Assembly (NCBI RefSeq): GCF_016924755.1
Contig: NZ_JAFFJX010000005.1
Location: 124,001-188,000, forward strand
Direction of reading: 5' to 3'
Origin: Longitalea arenae
Lineage (GTDB): Bacteria > Bacteroidota > Bacteroidia > Chitinophagales > Chitinophagaceae
Length of the DNA: 64,000 bases
Below are positions 1 to 8,264 of this stretch, piece after piece (the first letter of the stretch is position 1; the number at the start of each line of letters is the position of its first letter). A model generated the notes under the pieces. It was not told the origin of the DNA. It did not search any database and saw only the letters and a list, made by a program, of their open reading frames with translations. A program made the translations under genes and the position numbers.

Positions 1-873
1 GACCTGCAACTGACCTATAGCCAGAAGCAGCGCGAATTTAAATGGGATATCACCGGTAATATCAGTTTCATCAGTAACAAAGTGATCCATCTGAATACAC
101 CCAATGCTACTATCGATCAGGGTGGCGACCAGGATTTTGGCGGCGGGGCGCCCATAACCAGAACCATGGCGGGCCAACCGATCCAGTCTTACCTGGGTTA
201 TATAGTGGAAGGCATTTTCCAGACACAGGCAGAAGTAGATGCCAGTCCTTTCCAAACTACGGGTACCCGGCCTGGTGACCTGCGGTTCAAAGATATCAGC
301 GGGCCCGATGGAAAACCCGATGGATTGATCACAGCTGACGACAGAACCTTTATTGGTAATTATCTGCCTGATTTTACCTACTCCGTAAACTTTTCGGGCA
401 CCTATAAGAACTTTGATGCATCCCTGTTCTTCCAGGGTGTACAGGGGAACAAGATCTTTAATGCCACCCGCATCATCACCGAAGGGATGGCCCGTTTATT
501 CGGGGCTGGTACCGAAGTGTTGAATGCCTGGACGCCTTCCAACACCAATACCAATATTCCGAGGGCGATCAGCGGCGATCCGAACCAGAATGTTCGTCCA
601 TCTACACGATGGATCGAAGACGGATCCTATCTGCGGTTGAAGAATATTGTTATAGGATATACCGTTCCCGGTACTTTCCTGCAATCGGTGACCAAAGGAG
701 CTGTAAGCAATATAAGAGTGTACATTTCATCACAGAACCTGTTAACCTTTACCAAATATAAAGGATGGGATCCTGAGATCGGGACAAAGAATACCACGCT
801 TACCAATGGGATAGACTATGGACAGTATCCGGCTGCCCGTTCTTTCCAATTCGGTATCCAGGCAGGTTTTTAG
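1..873 (+). CDS. SusC/RagA-type TonB-dependent outer-membrane receptor, C-terminal part
   Basis: The reading frame is open from base 1, so only the last 290 residues of a SusC-family outer-membrane beta-barrel are in the window; the start lies upstream. The fragment shows the usual SusC ending: an EGIFQTQAEVDASP stretch, a Ca-binding-like turn with PGDLRFKDISG and a following TADDRTFIG, a GSYLRLKNIVIGYTVP strand near the end, SSQNLLTFTKYKGWDPE, and a terminal aromatic strand FQFGIQAGF. SusC proteins form the TonB-driven channel that imports glycans or peptides delivered by the SusD lid. The susD partner follows 91 bases downstream, so the two very likely share a transcript. The substrate cannot be told from this fragment. 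Confidence 0.93.
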   Translation, partial: DLQLTYSQKQREFKWDITGNISFISNKVIHLNTPNATIDQGGDQDFGGGAPITRTMAGQPIQSYLGYIVEGIFQTQAEVDASPFQTTGTRPGDLRFKDISGPDGKPDGLITADDRTFIGNYLPDFTYSVNFSGTYKNFDASLFFQGVQGNKIFNATRIITEGMARLFGAGTEVLNAWTPSNTNTNIPRAISGDPNQNVRPSTRWIEDGSYLRLKNIVIGYTVPGTFLQSVTKGAVSNIRVYISSQNLLTFTKYKGWDPEIGTKNTTLTNGIDYGQYPAARSFQFGIQAGF

Positions 874-884
874 GTCAATAGTGA

Positions 885-956
885 ATGACTCATTTGACTG
901 ATATGACCAATTTGACTTCTTTGACCGATTTGACTTCTTTGACTCATTTCAACAAT
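885..956 (+). repeat. Eight-unit 9-bp tandem repeat between susC and susD
   Basis: Eight consecutive 9-base units with consensus TTGACTnAT fill the gap between the receptor stop and the susD start: TGACTCAT, TTGACTGAT, ATGACCAAT, TTGACTTCT, TTGACCGAT, TTGACTTCT, TTGACTCAT, TTCAACAAT. The repeat ends nine bases before the susD ATG. It is a degenerate minisatellite and has no open frame of its own that looks like a gene. Its role is unknown: it could be a leader or spacer element, a site for replication slippage, or an RNA- or DNA-binding array. Confidence 0.85.
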
Positions 957-964
957 TGCTTATT

Positions 965-2530
965 ATGAAACGAACTACTTTTTATAAATACAGTGTTGCT
1001 ATTGTACTGGTTTTACTGGGCATTATTGTAGCCTGTGAAAAAAGATTGGATAAGACCAATCCCAGTTATCCCGACCTGGGCAGCTATTTCAAGAACAGCG
1101 AAGAGCTGTTGCGCGGCACCAATTCCGTGTATTCCATTTATCATGGCGGATGGCTGGTAGGCCGCGAATGGTTCTTTGTAGAAGACCTGCGAAGCGATGA
1201 ATTCGCAGCCGGTGGCGGTCAACTGGAAGTGCCCCGGGCGCAGATCCTGAACGGGAATACCACACCCGACAATGCGGTTATGGGTGATGTATGGAGAGGC
1301 TGGTATACCGTTATTCACCGGGCGAATACCGTTATAGCCAATGGTCCCAATGTAACCGATAATGCAGCCCTGCGCGACCGCTGTCTGGCCGAAGCCAAAT
1401 TCTTCCGGGGCGTGGCCTATTTTGAATTATTGTATAAATGGGGACCCGTTCCCCTGTACCTGCAACCGGTTACTGCCGCCAACCAGTTTCAGCCAAGGGC
1501 ACCCGAAGCAGAAGTATATAACCAGATCATCAGGGACCTGAAAGAGGCGGCAGCCGTTTTGCCATTATCATATGGTACAGAAGACCGCGGCAGGGCCACC
1601 AAAGGAGCAGCCAATGCCATGTTGGGCAGGGTATACATGCAGAAAGGAGATTATGACAGCGCCAAAACCGCCTTGCTGGCCGTGGTGAACTCCAATCAAT
1701 ACTCGATCAATATTCCTTATTTGAACAATTTCCTGGAAGAAACGGAATTCAATCCCGAATCGATCTTTGAAGCCGTGTATTTTCAGAATATTCCCAACCA
1801 GTTTAACTGGGGCGGAACCGGTGATGACCCCAGCCAGTCGCAGGGAACCGTGCGCAACCAGGAGTATTCGCCCATTGCCTGGCGTAATTTGATCCCCAGC
1901 AACAAATACCTGGAAGAGTTTGAAAAGACCAGCCAGGGCGCAGCCAAGACCGATCCGCGATTTAAAATGTCGGTCTATGAGACCGGCGACTTATTCAATA
2001 ACAATGAATCGCAGATCACCGATGCCAATCAGAATGGCAACTCATCTGTTGTTCATGGGGTTCAACGCAAGATCAGCTGGCGTAAGTTCACCATCATTTA
2101 TAAACATCCGGTGGCCGACCGTGCCGGTGGCGGAAATAATCAACGCATCATCCGCCTTGCTGAGGTCTTACTGATGCTGGCAGAATGTGAGAACGAGCTG
2201 GGTAATTTCAGCGCCGCCGTAGGATATTTGAATCAGGTACGCGACCGGCCGGGTGTTGAGATGCCGCATTATCCCACGGCACAGTTTCCAACCGGCAATA
2301 AACAACAGATCACCAGGGCCATTATGCATGAGAAAATGGTAGAGCTGGGTGGTGAGGAGATCCGTAACCGCGACATCATCCGCTGGCGGAAGAAAGGCTA
2401 TTTTACAACGGATCCGCTACCTTACTTCAGGGCTAACCGCGATGAATTACTACCCATACCACAAGCAGAAATCGATAACAACCCCGAACTCGGTGCAAGG
2501 GGTATAGCCAGGCAAAACAGAGGATACTAA
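965..2530 (+). CDS. SusD/RagB-family nutrient-binding outer-membrane lipoprotein
   Basis: 521 residues from the ATG at 965; a TTG at 956 lies in the repeat array and is less likely. The N-terminus is a lipoprotein signal ending in a lipobox IVAC with Cys24. The body has the SusD pattern: an early YSIYHGGWLVGREWFFVEDLRSDEF segment, the helical TPR-like region with FFRGVAYFELLYKWGPVPL, a RGRATKGAANAMLGRVYMQKGDY repeat, and the C-terminal RLAEVLLMLAECENELGN helix followed by LNQVRDRPGV. SusD proteins sit on the outer face of the outer membrane and hand substrate to the SusC channel encoded just upstream. The specific ligand cannot be inferred. Confidence 0.94.
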   Translation: MKRTTFYKYSVAIVLVLLGIIVACEKRLDKTNPSYPDLGSYFKNSEELLRGTNSVYSIYHGGWLVGREWFFVEDLRSDEFAAGGGQLEVPRAQILNGNTTPDNAVMGDVWRGWYTVIHRANTVIANGPNVTDNAALRDRCLAEAKFFRGVAYFELLYKWGPVPLYLQPVTAANQFQPRAPEAEVYNQIIRDLKEAAAVLPLSYGTEDRGRATKGAANAMLGRVYMQKGDYDSAKTALLAVVNSNQYSINIPYLNNFLEETEFNPESIFEAVYFQNIPNQFNWGGTGDDPSQSQGTVRNQEYSPIAWRNLIPSNKYLEEFEKTSQGAAKTDPRFKMSVYETGDLFNNNESQITDANQNGNSSVVHGVQRKISWRKFTIIYKHPVADRAGGGNNQRIIRLAEVLLMLAECENELGNFSAAVGYLNQVRDRPGVEMPHYPTAQFPTGNKQQITRAIMHEKMVELGGEEIRNRDIIRWRKKGYFTTDPLPYFRANRDELLPIPQAEIDNNPELGARGIARQNRGY

Positions 2531-2532
2531 GT

Positions 2533-2669
2533 AAGAAGACCTGTAAGGTGTGCATTTAGAGCTAGCCAATGGGTAAGCTGATGCACACCTGACAGGTCTT
2601 CTTAAATTTGACCTGTCAGGTCTGTTAATCAACTGTCTCGGCCAACCTCTGAGACAGACCTTACAGGTC
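2533..2669 (+). repeat. Two long imperfect hairpins built on an ACCTGtCAGGT motif
   Basis: The gap between susD and the next gene holds two inverted repeats. Arm 2533-2555 pairs with 2581-2603 (23 bp, one mismatch, 25-nt loop). Arm 2610-2625 pairs with 2654-2669 (16 bp, one mismatch), and inside it 2634-2639 pairs with 2651-2656. All four arms contain versions of AGACCTGTmAGGT, itself nearly palindromic, so alternative pairings among the arms are possible. No clean U-tract follows the first hairpin. It may be a dispersed REP-like element, a processing site that separates susCD from downstream expression, or a binding site. Confidence 0.8.
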
Positions 2670-2692
2670 TATATAAAAAAATTAACACGCCT

Positions 2693-5600
2693 ATGGGCTC
2701 ACAAAAGCGCATTGCTTTTTGGTTACCGGTATTATATTCCTTCCTTACGTTCAACTGTACAACAAAGAAACAGGATGGCTTATTTACGTCACTGCCGGCA
2801 GCAGTTTCGAACATTGATTTTATTAACCAGGTGAATGAAACAGATTCTACCCATTCTTTTATCAATGAATTTGGCTACATGGGCGGGGGCGTTGGCATTG
2901 GAGATTTTAACAACGACGGATTAAAGGACATTTATTTTACCGGTAACCAGGTGAGTTCAAAGCTGTATATAAATAAAGGCAATAACCGCTTTGAAGATGT
3001 AACTGCAACAGCCGGATGCGGTACCAATACCTGGGCCACGGGGGTCAGTATTGTAGATATCAATAGCGATGGCTTCGATGATATTTATGTTTGTGTATTT
3101 GGAAAGAACCTGCTCGAGCGCGCGCCGAACCTGCTGTTCATCAATCAGCAGAATGGTACATTCAAAGAGTCGGCAGCCGCGTATGGACTGGCAGATACCA
3201 GTTACAGCACGCAGGCGGTCTTTGTAGATTACGACAAAGACGGCGACCTGGATATGTATCTCACCAATTACCTGCTGAGCGCGGCCAATGCCAATACCAT
3301 TTACCCGCGAGACAAAAGCGGCCGCTCGCCGGCCAATGACCGCTTATACCGCAATGAAGGTGTAATCGCACAGGCGGGGCATCCGGTATTTACCGATGTA
3401 ACGATGGCAGCGAATATCAGGGAAGACGGTTATGGATTAGGCGTTGTAGTAAGCGATCTCAATAATGACGGCTGGCCCGATATCTATGTGGCCAATGATT
3501 TTTTAACGAACGATGTATTGTGGTTGAACAACCGAAACGGAACGTTCACCAATTGTATTGCCCAAAGTATCCAACATCAAAGCTACTCAAGCATGGGCGC
3601 CGATGCGGCCGATCTGAACAATGACGGCTGGGCCGATGTAGTGACCCTGGATATGATGCCCGAGCACAATGAACGCCGCAAGCTGAGCTGGTCGGTGATG
3701 AACTATGAGCGGTACCAGGCAGAAAGGGCCTATGGCTATGAGCCGGAATATATGCGAAATATGTTGCAGCTTAACAATGGCATTATGAATAGGGGCGACA
3801 GTTCCATCCCTTTCTTCAGCGAGATCGGCCAAATGGCCGGCATCTCGAACACCGACTGGAGCTGGAGCGTACTCATGGCCGACTTTGATAACGACGGCTG
3901 GAAGGATCTGCATATTACCAATGGCATTGGACGCGATTTTATCAATGCCGATTTCCTCGAGTTCAGTTCCACTGTAATGGGCCGGATAACCGATCTGAAA
4001 GAACAAAGAAAACGGATCAATAAGAAACTCGAATCACTAGATCATGTAGAGCTGGGCAATTATTTATACCGCAACAATGGCAACTATACGTTTACCGATG
4101 TTTCGCAACAGGCCGGCGTTAATGAAGCGTCTATGTCGAACGGCGCGGCCTGGGCCGACCTGGATAATGATGGCGACCTCGACCTTGTAGTGAACAATAT
4201 CAATAAAGAAGCATTTGTACTCATTAATAATACGAACGAAAAAGAGAAACCGCTCACCCAACACTTTCTTAGTATTGAATTAAAAGGGAAGGGGGCGAAC
4301 CCGCATGCTTTCGGCGCGAAAGTAAAAGTGTATACAGGCCGGCAGGTGCAGGTGCAGGAGCAAAACCCGGTAAGGGGTTATTTCTCCACCAACGATACGA
4401 AACTACTCTTTGGTTTGGGTCAGTCTGCATATATCGATTCCATTGTTACCATTTGGCCCGACAATACATACCAGGTATTACGGCAGGTGACGGTGGATTC
4501 GTTATTGGTTATTAAACAACAGCCGGCAGGAGTATGGAATGAAATGGTCGCCTCAGACCAGCCGGCTGTTTTTTCCGATGTAACTCGGGCCACACAAATG
4601 TTTTACAAGCATGTGGAAAGTAATTATAACGACTTCGCGGTACAACGTTTGTTACCGCAAAAATTTTCGCAGTTGGGTCCGTATATAACGACGGCCGATA
4701 TCAATCACGACGGCCTCACCGATCTGTTTGCAGGTGGGGCCTTTAATTATTCCGGCCAGTTATTCCTGCAAGAACCAAACGGAGCATTTACCGCGCAGGC
4801 GCTGACAGACAGTATAAAAATGGAAGAAGACCAGGATTGTATCTTCTTCGATGCCGATAATGATGGCGACCCCGACCTGCTGGTGACCAGTGGCAATGTC
4901 CAGGTAGATGAACATTCACCCTACAATGCGCCCCGTTTATACAGCAATGATGGCAAGGGCCATTTTACATTGCAAGCCAACGCTATTCCTGCAGCTGTTC
5001 GCATCATTGCCGGTTGCGTACAAAGCGGCGATTATGACAGCGATGGCGATGCCGATCTCTTTATCGGCAGCAGAGTGACCAACCGATACCCATTACCCGG
5101 GCGCAGTTATCTTTTGCGTAACGAGAAAGGCGTATTTACGGATGTTACCAGCACAGTATGCAGGGAGCTGGTGCAACCGGGGATGATCACAGCGGCTGTG
5201 TGGACAGACCTTGACAATGACCGTCAACCCGACCTGGTGATCGCAGGGGAGTGGATGCCGGTGCGGTTCTTTAAAAATGATCGCGGCCATTTACGCGAAG
5301 TGACGGCAGGTACCGGCCTGGGTAAGATGAGCGGCATGTGGCGAAGCCTCGCCGCTTCTGATATCGACCAGGATGGCGATATGGATCTGGTGGCAGGCAA
5401 CCTTGGTTTAAATTGCGATTACCAGGTAAGCGACTCCACGCCCATGGAATTGTATGCAGCCGACCTGGATGGCAATGGCAGTATTGATCCCATTCCTTTT
5501 TATTATATAAAGGACCAGACAGGTGTTAAACGTTTATACCCCGGCATTAACCGGCGGCAGTTTGCCGACCAGGTGCCGGCCATTAAAAAGCAGTTCCTGC

Positions 5601-6052
5601 ATCATGCAGACTATGCGAAAGCCGGTTTCAATGAGATCTTTAAAGGTAAAAAAGACAGTTTGCAGCGTTTTACCTGCACCGAAACGCGCAGTTGCTGGTT
5701 TGAAAATCAAGGTGGTGGACGTTTCCGGCCGCATTATTTGCCGCAGGAAGCGCAGTTTGCCCCAGTAAATGCTATATTGTGTGAGGATATTGACCAGGAT
5801 GGCCTCACCGATCTGCTGCTGGCGGGAAATGAATATCAGAATGAAGTGATGACAGGGCGGTACGATGCCAGCTATGGTTGTTTTCTGAAAGGCATTACCC
5901 GGAAAAACTTTTCAGCCATACCGCCTGCACGTAGTGGCTTTTTGGTCCGGGGCGATGTGAAGGATATGGCCTTGATAAAACAGCGCAATGGAAACCGGCT
6001 GATCGTTATCGGGATAAACAACGACGCCTTGAAAGTCTTACAGGTGCGTTAA
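2693..6052 (+). CDS. FG-GAP/VCBS-repeat protein with ASPIC/UnbV domain (CRTAC1-like), exported
   Basis: 1119 residues. Many calcium-binding FG-GAP/VCBS blades are visible as repeated DxNxDGxxD motifs, for example IGDFNNDGLKDIYF near residue 70, VDYDKDGDLDMYL, SDLNNDGWPDIYV and ADLDNDGDLDLVV near 490. An ASPIC/UnbV domain follows (GANPHAFGAKVKVYTG to DTKLLFGLGQS, about residues 535-590). A second set of blades fills the C-terminal half. The N-terminus is hydrophobic and ends in TFNC (Cys22), an atypical lipobox, so a surface lipoprotein is likely. Proteins of this type are often encoded directly after SusC/SusD pairs in Chitinophagaceae, as here. No enzymatic activity can be assigned; a beta-propeller binding role is inferred. 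Confidence 0.88.
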   Translation: MGSQKRIAFWLPVLYSFLTFNCTTKKQDGLFTSLPAAVSNIDFINQVNETDSTHSFINEFGYMGGGVGIGDFNNDGLKDIYFTGNQVSSKLYINKGNNRFEDVTATAGCGTNTWATGVSIVDINSDGFDDIYVCVFGKNLLERAPNLLFINQQNGTFKESAAAYGLADTSYSTQAVFVDYDKDGDLDMYLTNYLLSAANANTIYPRDKSGRSPANDRLYRNEGVIAQAGHPVFTDVTMAANIREDGYGLGVVVSDLNNDGWPDIYVANDFLTNDVLWLNNRNGTFTNCIAQSIQHQSYSSMGADAADLNNDGWADVVTLDMMPEHNERRKLSWSVMNYERYQAERAYGYEPEYMRNMLQLNNGIMNRGDSSIPFFSEIGQMAGISNTDWSWSVLMADFDNDGWKDLHITNGIGRDFINADFLEFSSTVMGRITDLKEQRKRINKKLESLDHVELGNYLYRNNGNYTFTDVSQQAGVNEASMSNGAAWADLDNDGDLDLVVNNINKEAFVLINNTNEKEKPLTQHFLSIELKGKGANPHAFGAKVKVYTGRQVQVQEQNPVRGYFSTNDTKLLFGLGQSAYIDSIVTIWPDNTYQVLRQVTVDSLLVIKQQPAGVWNEMVASDQPAVFSDVTRATQMFYKHVESNYNDFAVQRLLPQKFSQLGPYITTADINHDGLTDLFAGGAFNYSGQLFLQEPNGAFTAQALTDSIKMEEDQDCIFFDADNDGDPDLLVTSGNVQVDEHSPYNAPRLYSNDGKGHFTLQANAIPAAVRIIAGCVQSGDYDSDGDADLFIGSRVTNRYPLPGRSYLLRNEKGVFTDVTSTVCRELVQPGMITAAVWTDLDNDRQPDLVIAGEWMPVRFFKNDRGHLREVTAGTGLGKMSGMWRSLAASDIDQDGDMDLVAGNLGLNCDYQVSDSTPMELYAADLDGNGSIDPIPFYYIKDQTGVKRLYPGINRRQFADQVPAIKKQFLHHADYAKAGFNEIFKGKKDSLQRFTCTETRSCWFENQGGGRFRPHYLPQEAQFAPVNAILCEDIDQDGLTDLLLAGNEYQNEVMTGRYDASYGCFLKGITRKNFSAIPPARSGFLVRGDVKDMALIKQRNGNRLIVIGINNDALKVLQVR

Positions 6053-6210
6053 GCGCCCGTTGCCTTTGGCAGATTTTGCGCCTGTCCGCCATTAGCGGAT
6101 GTAGCCTCTCGCCTTGCTCCTTCAGCATATTAAGTAAATATTAAGAACAATGCCTTGGAAGAAAACATAGAAAATAAAATTGATAACTTGCAGGAACAAG
6201 TAGCGGTTTA

Positions 6211-6813
6211 TTGGAACATCATTTCTTGCATAACGATAAAGAATTATTGCGGCAAATAGCTGAGGGAGACCAGGATGCGTTTGCCAGACTCTATATTGCC
6301 TTCTACGATAAAGTGTATTCCGTGGCCCTGATGTACCTGAAAGTGCATGAACTGGCCGAAGACAGCGCCCAGCAGGTATTTTTACAACTTTGGGAAAAAC
6401 GCAGCTCGCTGCTTGCTGTAAACGATCTGAATGCCTTTATTTTTATTACCGCCCGCAATCAAATCTTCAACAGCCTGCGCAAAAGCGCCCGGCACGAAAC
6501 ACACCGGCAGCTTATCACTGAACGTTTTTTACAGGAAACAGGCTCACCCGAAGATCTGCTGATCCTGAAGCAAAGAGCGGGAATAGTACAGGAGGTCATT
6601 GGCCGCCTGCCCGAACGTCAGCAGCAGGCTTTCCGCCTCAGCCGGGAAAGTGGCCTGCGGCACAAGGAAATAGCGGTCATTATGAAAGTTTCGGTGACCA
6701 CCGTAAAAGAACATATTTCCAATGCCCTGCAACATATAAGAACTGCCTTATCGGTACGTAAAGACGAATTGTTGCTACTGCTTGTGTATCTGCTTGCTAA
6801 CATGCCTGATTAA
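6211..6813 (+). CDS. RNA polymerase ECF-type sigma factor (FecI-like)
   Basis: 200 residues. Region sigma2 spans about residues 10-75 (DAFARLYIAFYDKVYSVALMYL, then LAEDSAQQVFLQLWEKR) and region sigma4 about 125-185 (LPERQQQAFRLSRESGLRHKEIAVIMKVSVTTVKEHI, a helix-turn-helix). The frame begins at a TTG at 6211; an in-frame stop at 6184-6186 and the absence of an upstream ATG make this TTG the best start, since the sigma2 fold begins a few residues later. A FecR-type anti-sigma factor and a SusC with an STN domain follow, the standard arrangement in which substrate binding at the outer membrane releases the sigma factor to transcribe the transporter genes. Target promoters are probably those of this cluster. 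Confidence 0.92.
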   Translation: MEHHFLHNDKELLRQIAEGDQDAFARLYIAFYDKVYSVALMYLKVHELAEDSAQQVFLQLWEKRSSLLAVNDLNAFIFITARNQIFNSLRKSARHETHRQLITERFLQETGSPEDLLILKQRAGIVQEVIGRLPERQQQAFRLSRESGLRHKEIAVIMKVSVTTVKEHISNALQHIRTALSVRKDELLLLLVYLLANMPD

Positions 6814-6910
6814 CCACCCTTCCGATTTTCTTCAAATTTTTTTTTCGGCATACCTACCTTTTTTCAAGTCGCGTGTCTTTATATCTAAACAGAACCCTTT
6901 TCATTCAAAC

Positions 6911-8182
6911 ATGACTACAGAACGGTTCAAACACTTATTGCAGCAATACCTGTCACAGCAGATGACGGAAGCGGAATTGGAAGAATTCCTCGATGCCGCT
7001 GTTTTGCCTGAATTTGAACCGGTTCTCAAAGCGGCCCTCGAAAGAGATTGGCAGTCAACCCGGGTAGCGGGAAGCAGCAGGGAAGGGCAGGCCGAACAGT
7101 CCTTTGAAAACTTCAGGCAGTTGATCGGCCAGCAAGAGGGCGCAGCTGGTAAATACCGCCGCATGCAAACGGGACGCAGCAGCTGGTTGCGTTATGCCGC
7201 AGCCATCCTGATACTGGCAGGCGGTACCGCGACCTGGATGCTGGCGAAAAAAGCGCCTGAGCGTGAAGGGCAGCCGCCAATAACACAGCAAACAACGCCG
7301 ATAGATATTGCCCCGGGCGGTAACAAGGCCATGCTTACTTTGAGCGATGGTTCTGTGATCGTTTTAGACAGTGCCGCCAATGGCACGCTGGCTGAACAAG
7401 GCAACGCAAAAATTGTAAAGTTGAATAATGGGCAATTGGTTTATGCGCAGGAAAACCAAGAGAGTGGTAACGCATTGACCCCGGCGCAGCGGGCAGGCAT
7501 TGACCATTCACCAATGACCTTTAACACTTTGACCACTCCTCGTGGGGGACAATATCAGCTTACCCTGCCCGATGGTTCAAAAGTTTGGTTGAATGCGGCA
7601 TCGAGTATAACCTATCCCACTTCATTTGCATCCAACGAAAGAGTAGTGACTGTTACCGGTGAGGTTTATTTTGAAGTGGCCAAACAGGCAACACGTCCCT
7701 TTATTGTAAAAAAAGGAAGTACCAGTGTCACTGTGCTGGGCACGCATTTCAATGTGAATGCGTATGAAGATGAAGTGAACTTAAAAGTGACCCTGCTCGA
7801 AGGAAGCGTGAAAGTCAATTCGGCAATTGACAATGGGCAATCGGCAATGGACCCTCGATTTGCAGCAATTTTAAAACCTGGCCAGCAGGCCATAGTTTCG
7901 GCACATTCACCATTGACCATTGACCATTCACCAAACGTAGATAAAGTAATGGCCTGGAAGAACGGCATCTTTAATTTTCATAAGGCCAGCCTGCAGGAAG
8001 TGATGCGGCAATTGTCGCGATGGTACAATGTGGATGTAGTGTATGAAAAAGGAGTTCCGAATATGGAATTCGGCGGCGAGATGGGCCGCGACCTTACTCT
8101 TGCACAGGTACTGCAGGGTTTTGAAGACATGGAAATTCATTTTAGAATAGAAGCCGGCAACCGGCTGATCGTTATGCCATAG
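6911..8182 (+). CDS. FecR-family anti-sigma factor (DUF4974-type)
   Basis: 423 residues from the ATG at 6911. A cytoplasmic N-terminal domain (about 1-90) should bind the sigma factor encoded 97 bases upstream. One membrane helix lies near residues 94-110 (YAAAILILAGGTATWML). The periplasmic FecR domain carries the hallmark TPRGGQYQLTLPDGSKVWLNAASSITYP and VTVTGEVYFEVAKQ, and the C-terminal DUF4974 domain (MAWKNGIFNFHKASLQEVMRQLSRWYNVDV) should contact the receptor STN domain. Three short in-frame stretches made of simple nucleotide repeats interrupt the normal family pattern (around 7499-7519, 7817-7854 and 7904-7932). They encode IDHSPM, NSAIDNGQSAMD and HSPLTIDHSP and are probably tolerated loop insertions. 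Confidence 0.93.
   Translation: MTTERFKHLLQQYLSQQMTEAELEEFLDAAVLPEFEPVLKAALERDWQSTRVAGSSREGQAEQSFENFRQLIGQQEGAAGKYRRMQTGRSSWLRYAAAILILAGGTATWMLAKKAPEREGQPPITQQTTPIDIAPGGNKAMLTLSDGSVIVLDSAANGTLAEQGNAKIVKLNNGQLVYAQENQESGNALTPAQRAGIDHSPMTFNTLTTPRGGQYQLTLPDGSKVWLNAASSITYPTSFASNERVVTVTGEVYFEVAKQATRPFIVKKGSTSVTVLGTHFNVNAYEDEVNLKVTLLEGSVKVNSAIDNGQSAMDPRFAAILKPGQQAIVSAHSPLTIDHSPNVDKVMAWKNGIFNFHKASLQEVMRQLSRWYNVDVVYEKGVPNMEFGGEMGRDLTLAQVLQGFEDMEIHFRIEAGNRLIVMP
7499..7934 (+). repeat. Short-repeat insertions inside fecR
   Basis: A 16-base word, ATTGACCATTCACCAA, occurs identically at 7499-7514 and 7919-7934. The second copy is extended leftward by CATTCACCATTGACC to 7904. A related pair, TCGGCAATTGAC at 7820-7831 and TCGGCAATGGAC at 7841-7852, is spaced by 21 bases. 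All lie in loops of the FecR protein and keep the frame. They look like small dispersed repeats that have entered or expanded in coding sequence. Confidence 0.75.
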
Positions 8183-8264
8183 GGAAATTACCCAGCCTAT
8201 CCTTTTATTGTTTTTTTCTTCATCGAATTTATTGGTCCCAACATTTAACCGTAAATGTGCATTT

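Noticed and set aside
885-956. CRISPR array
   Set aside because: Nine-base units without spacers; it is a tandem minisatellite.
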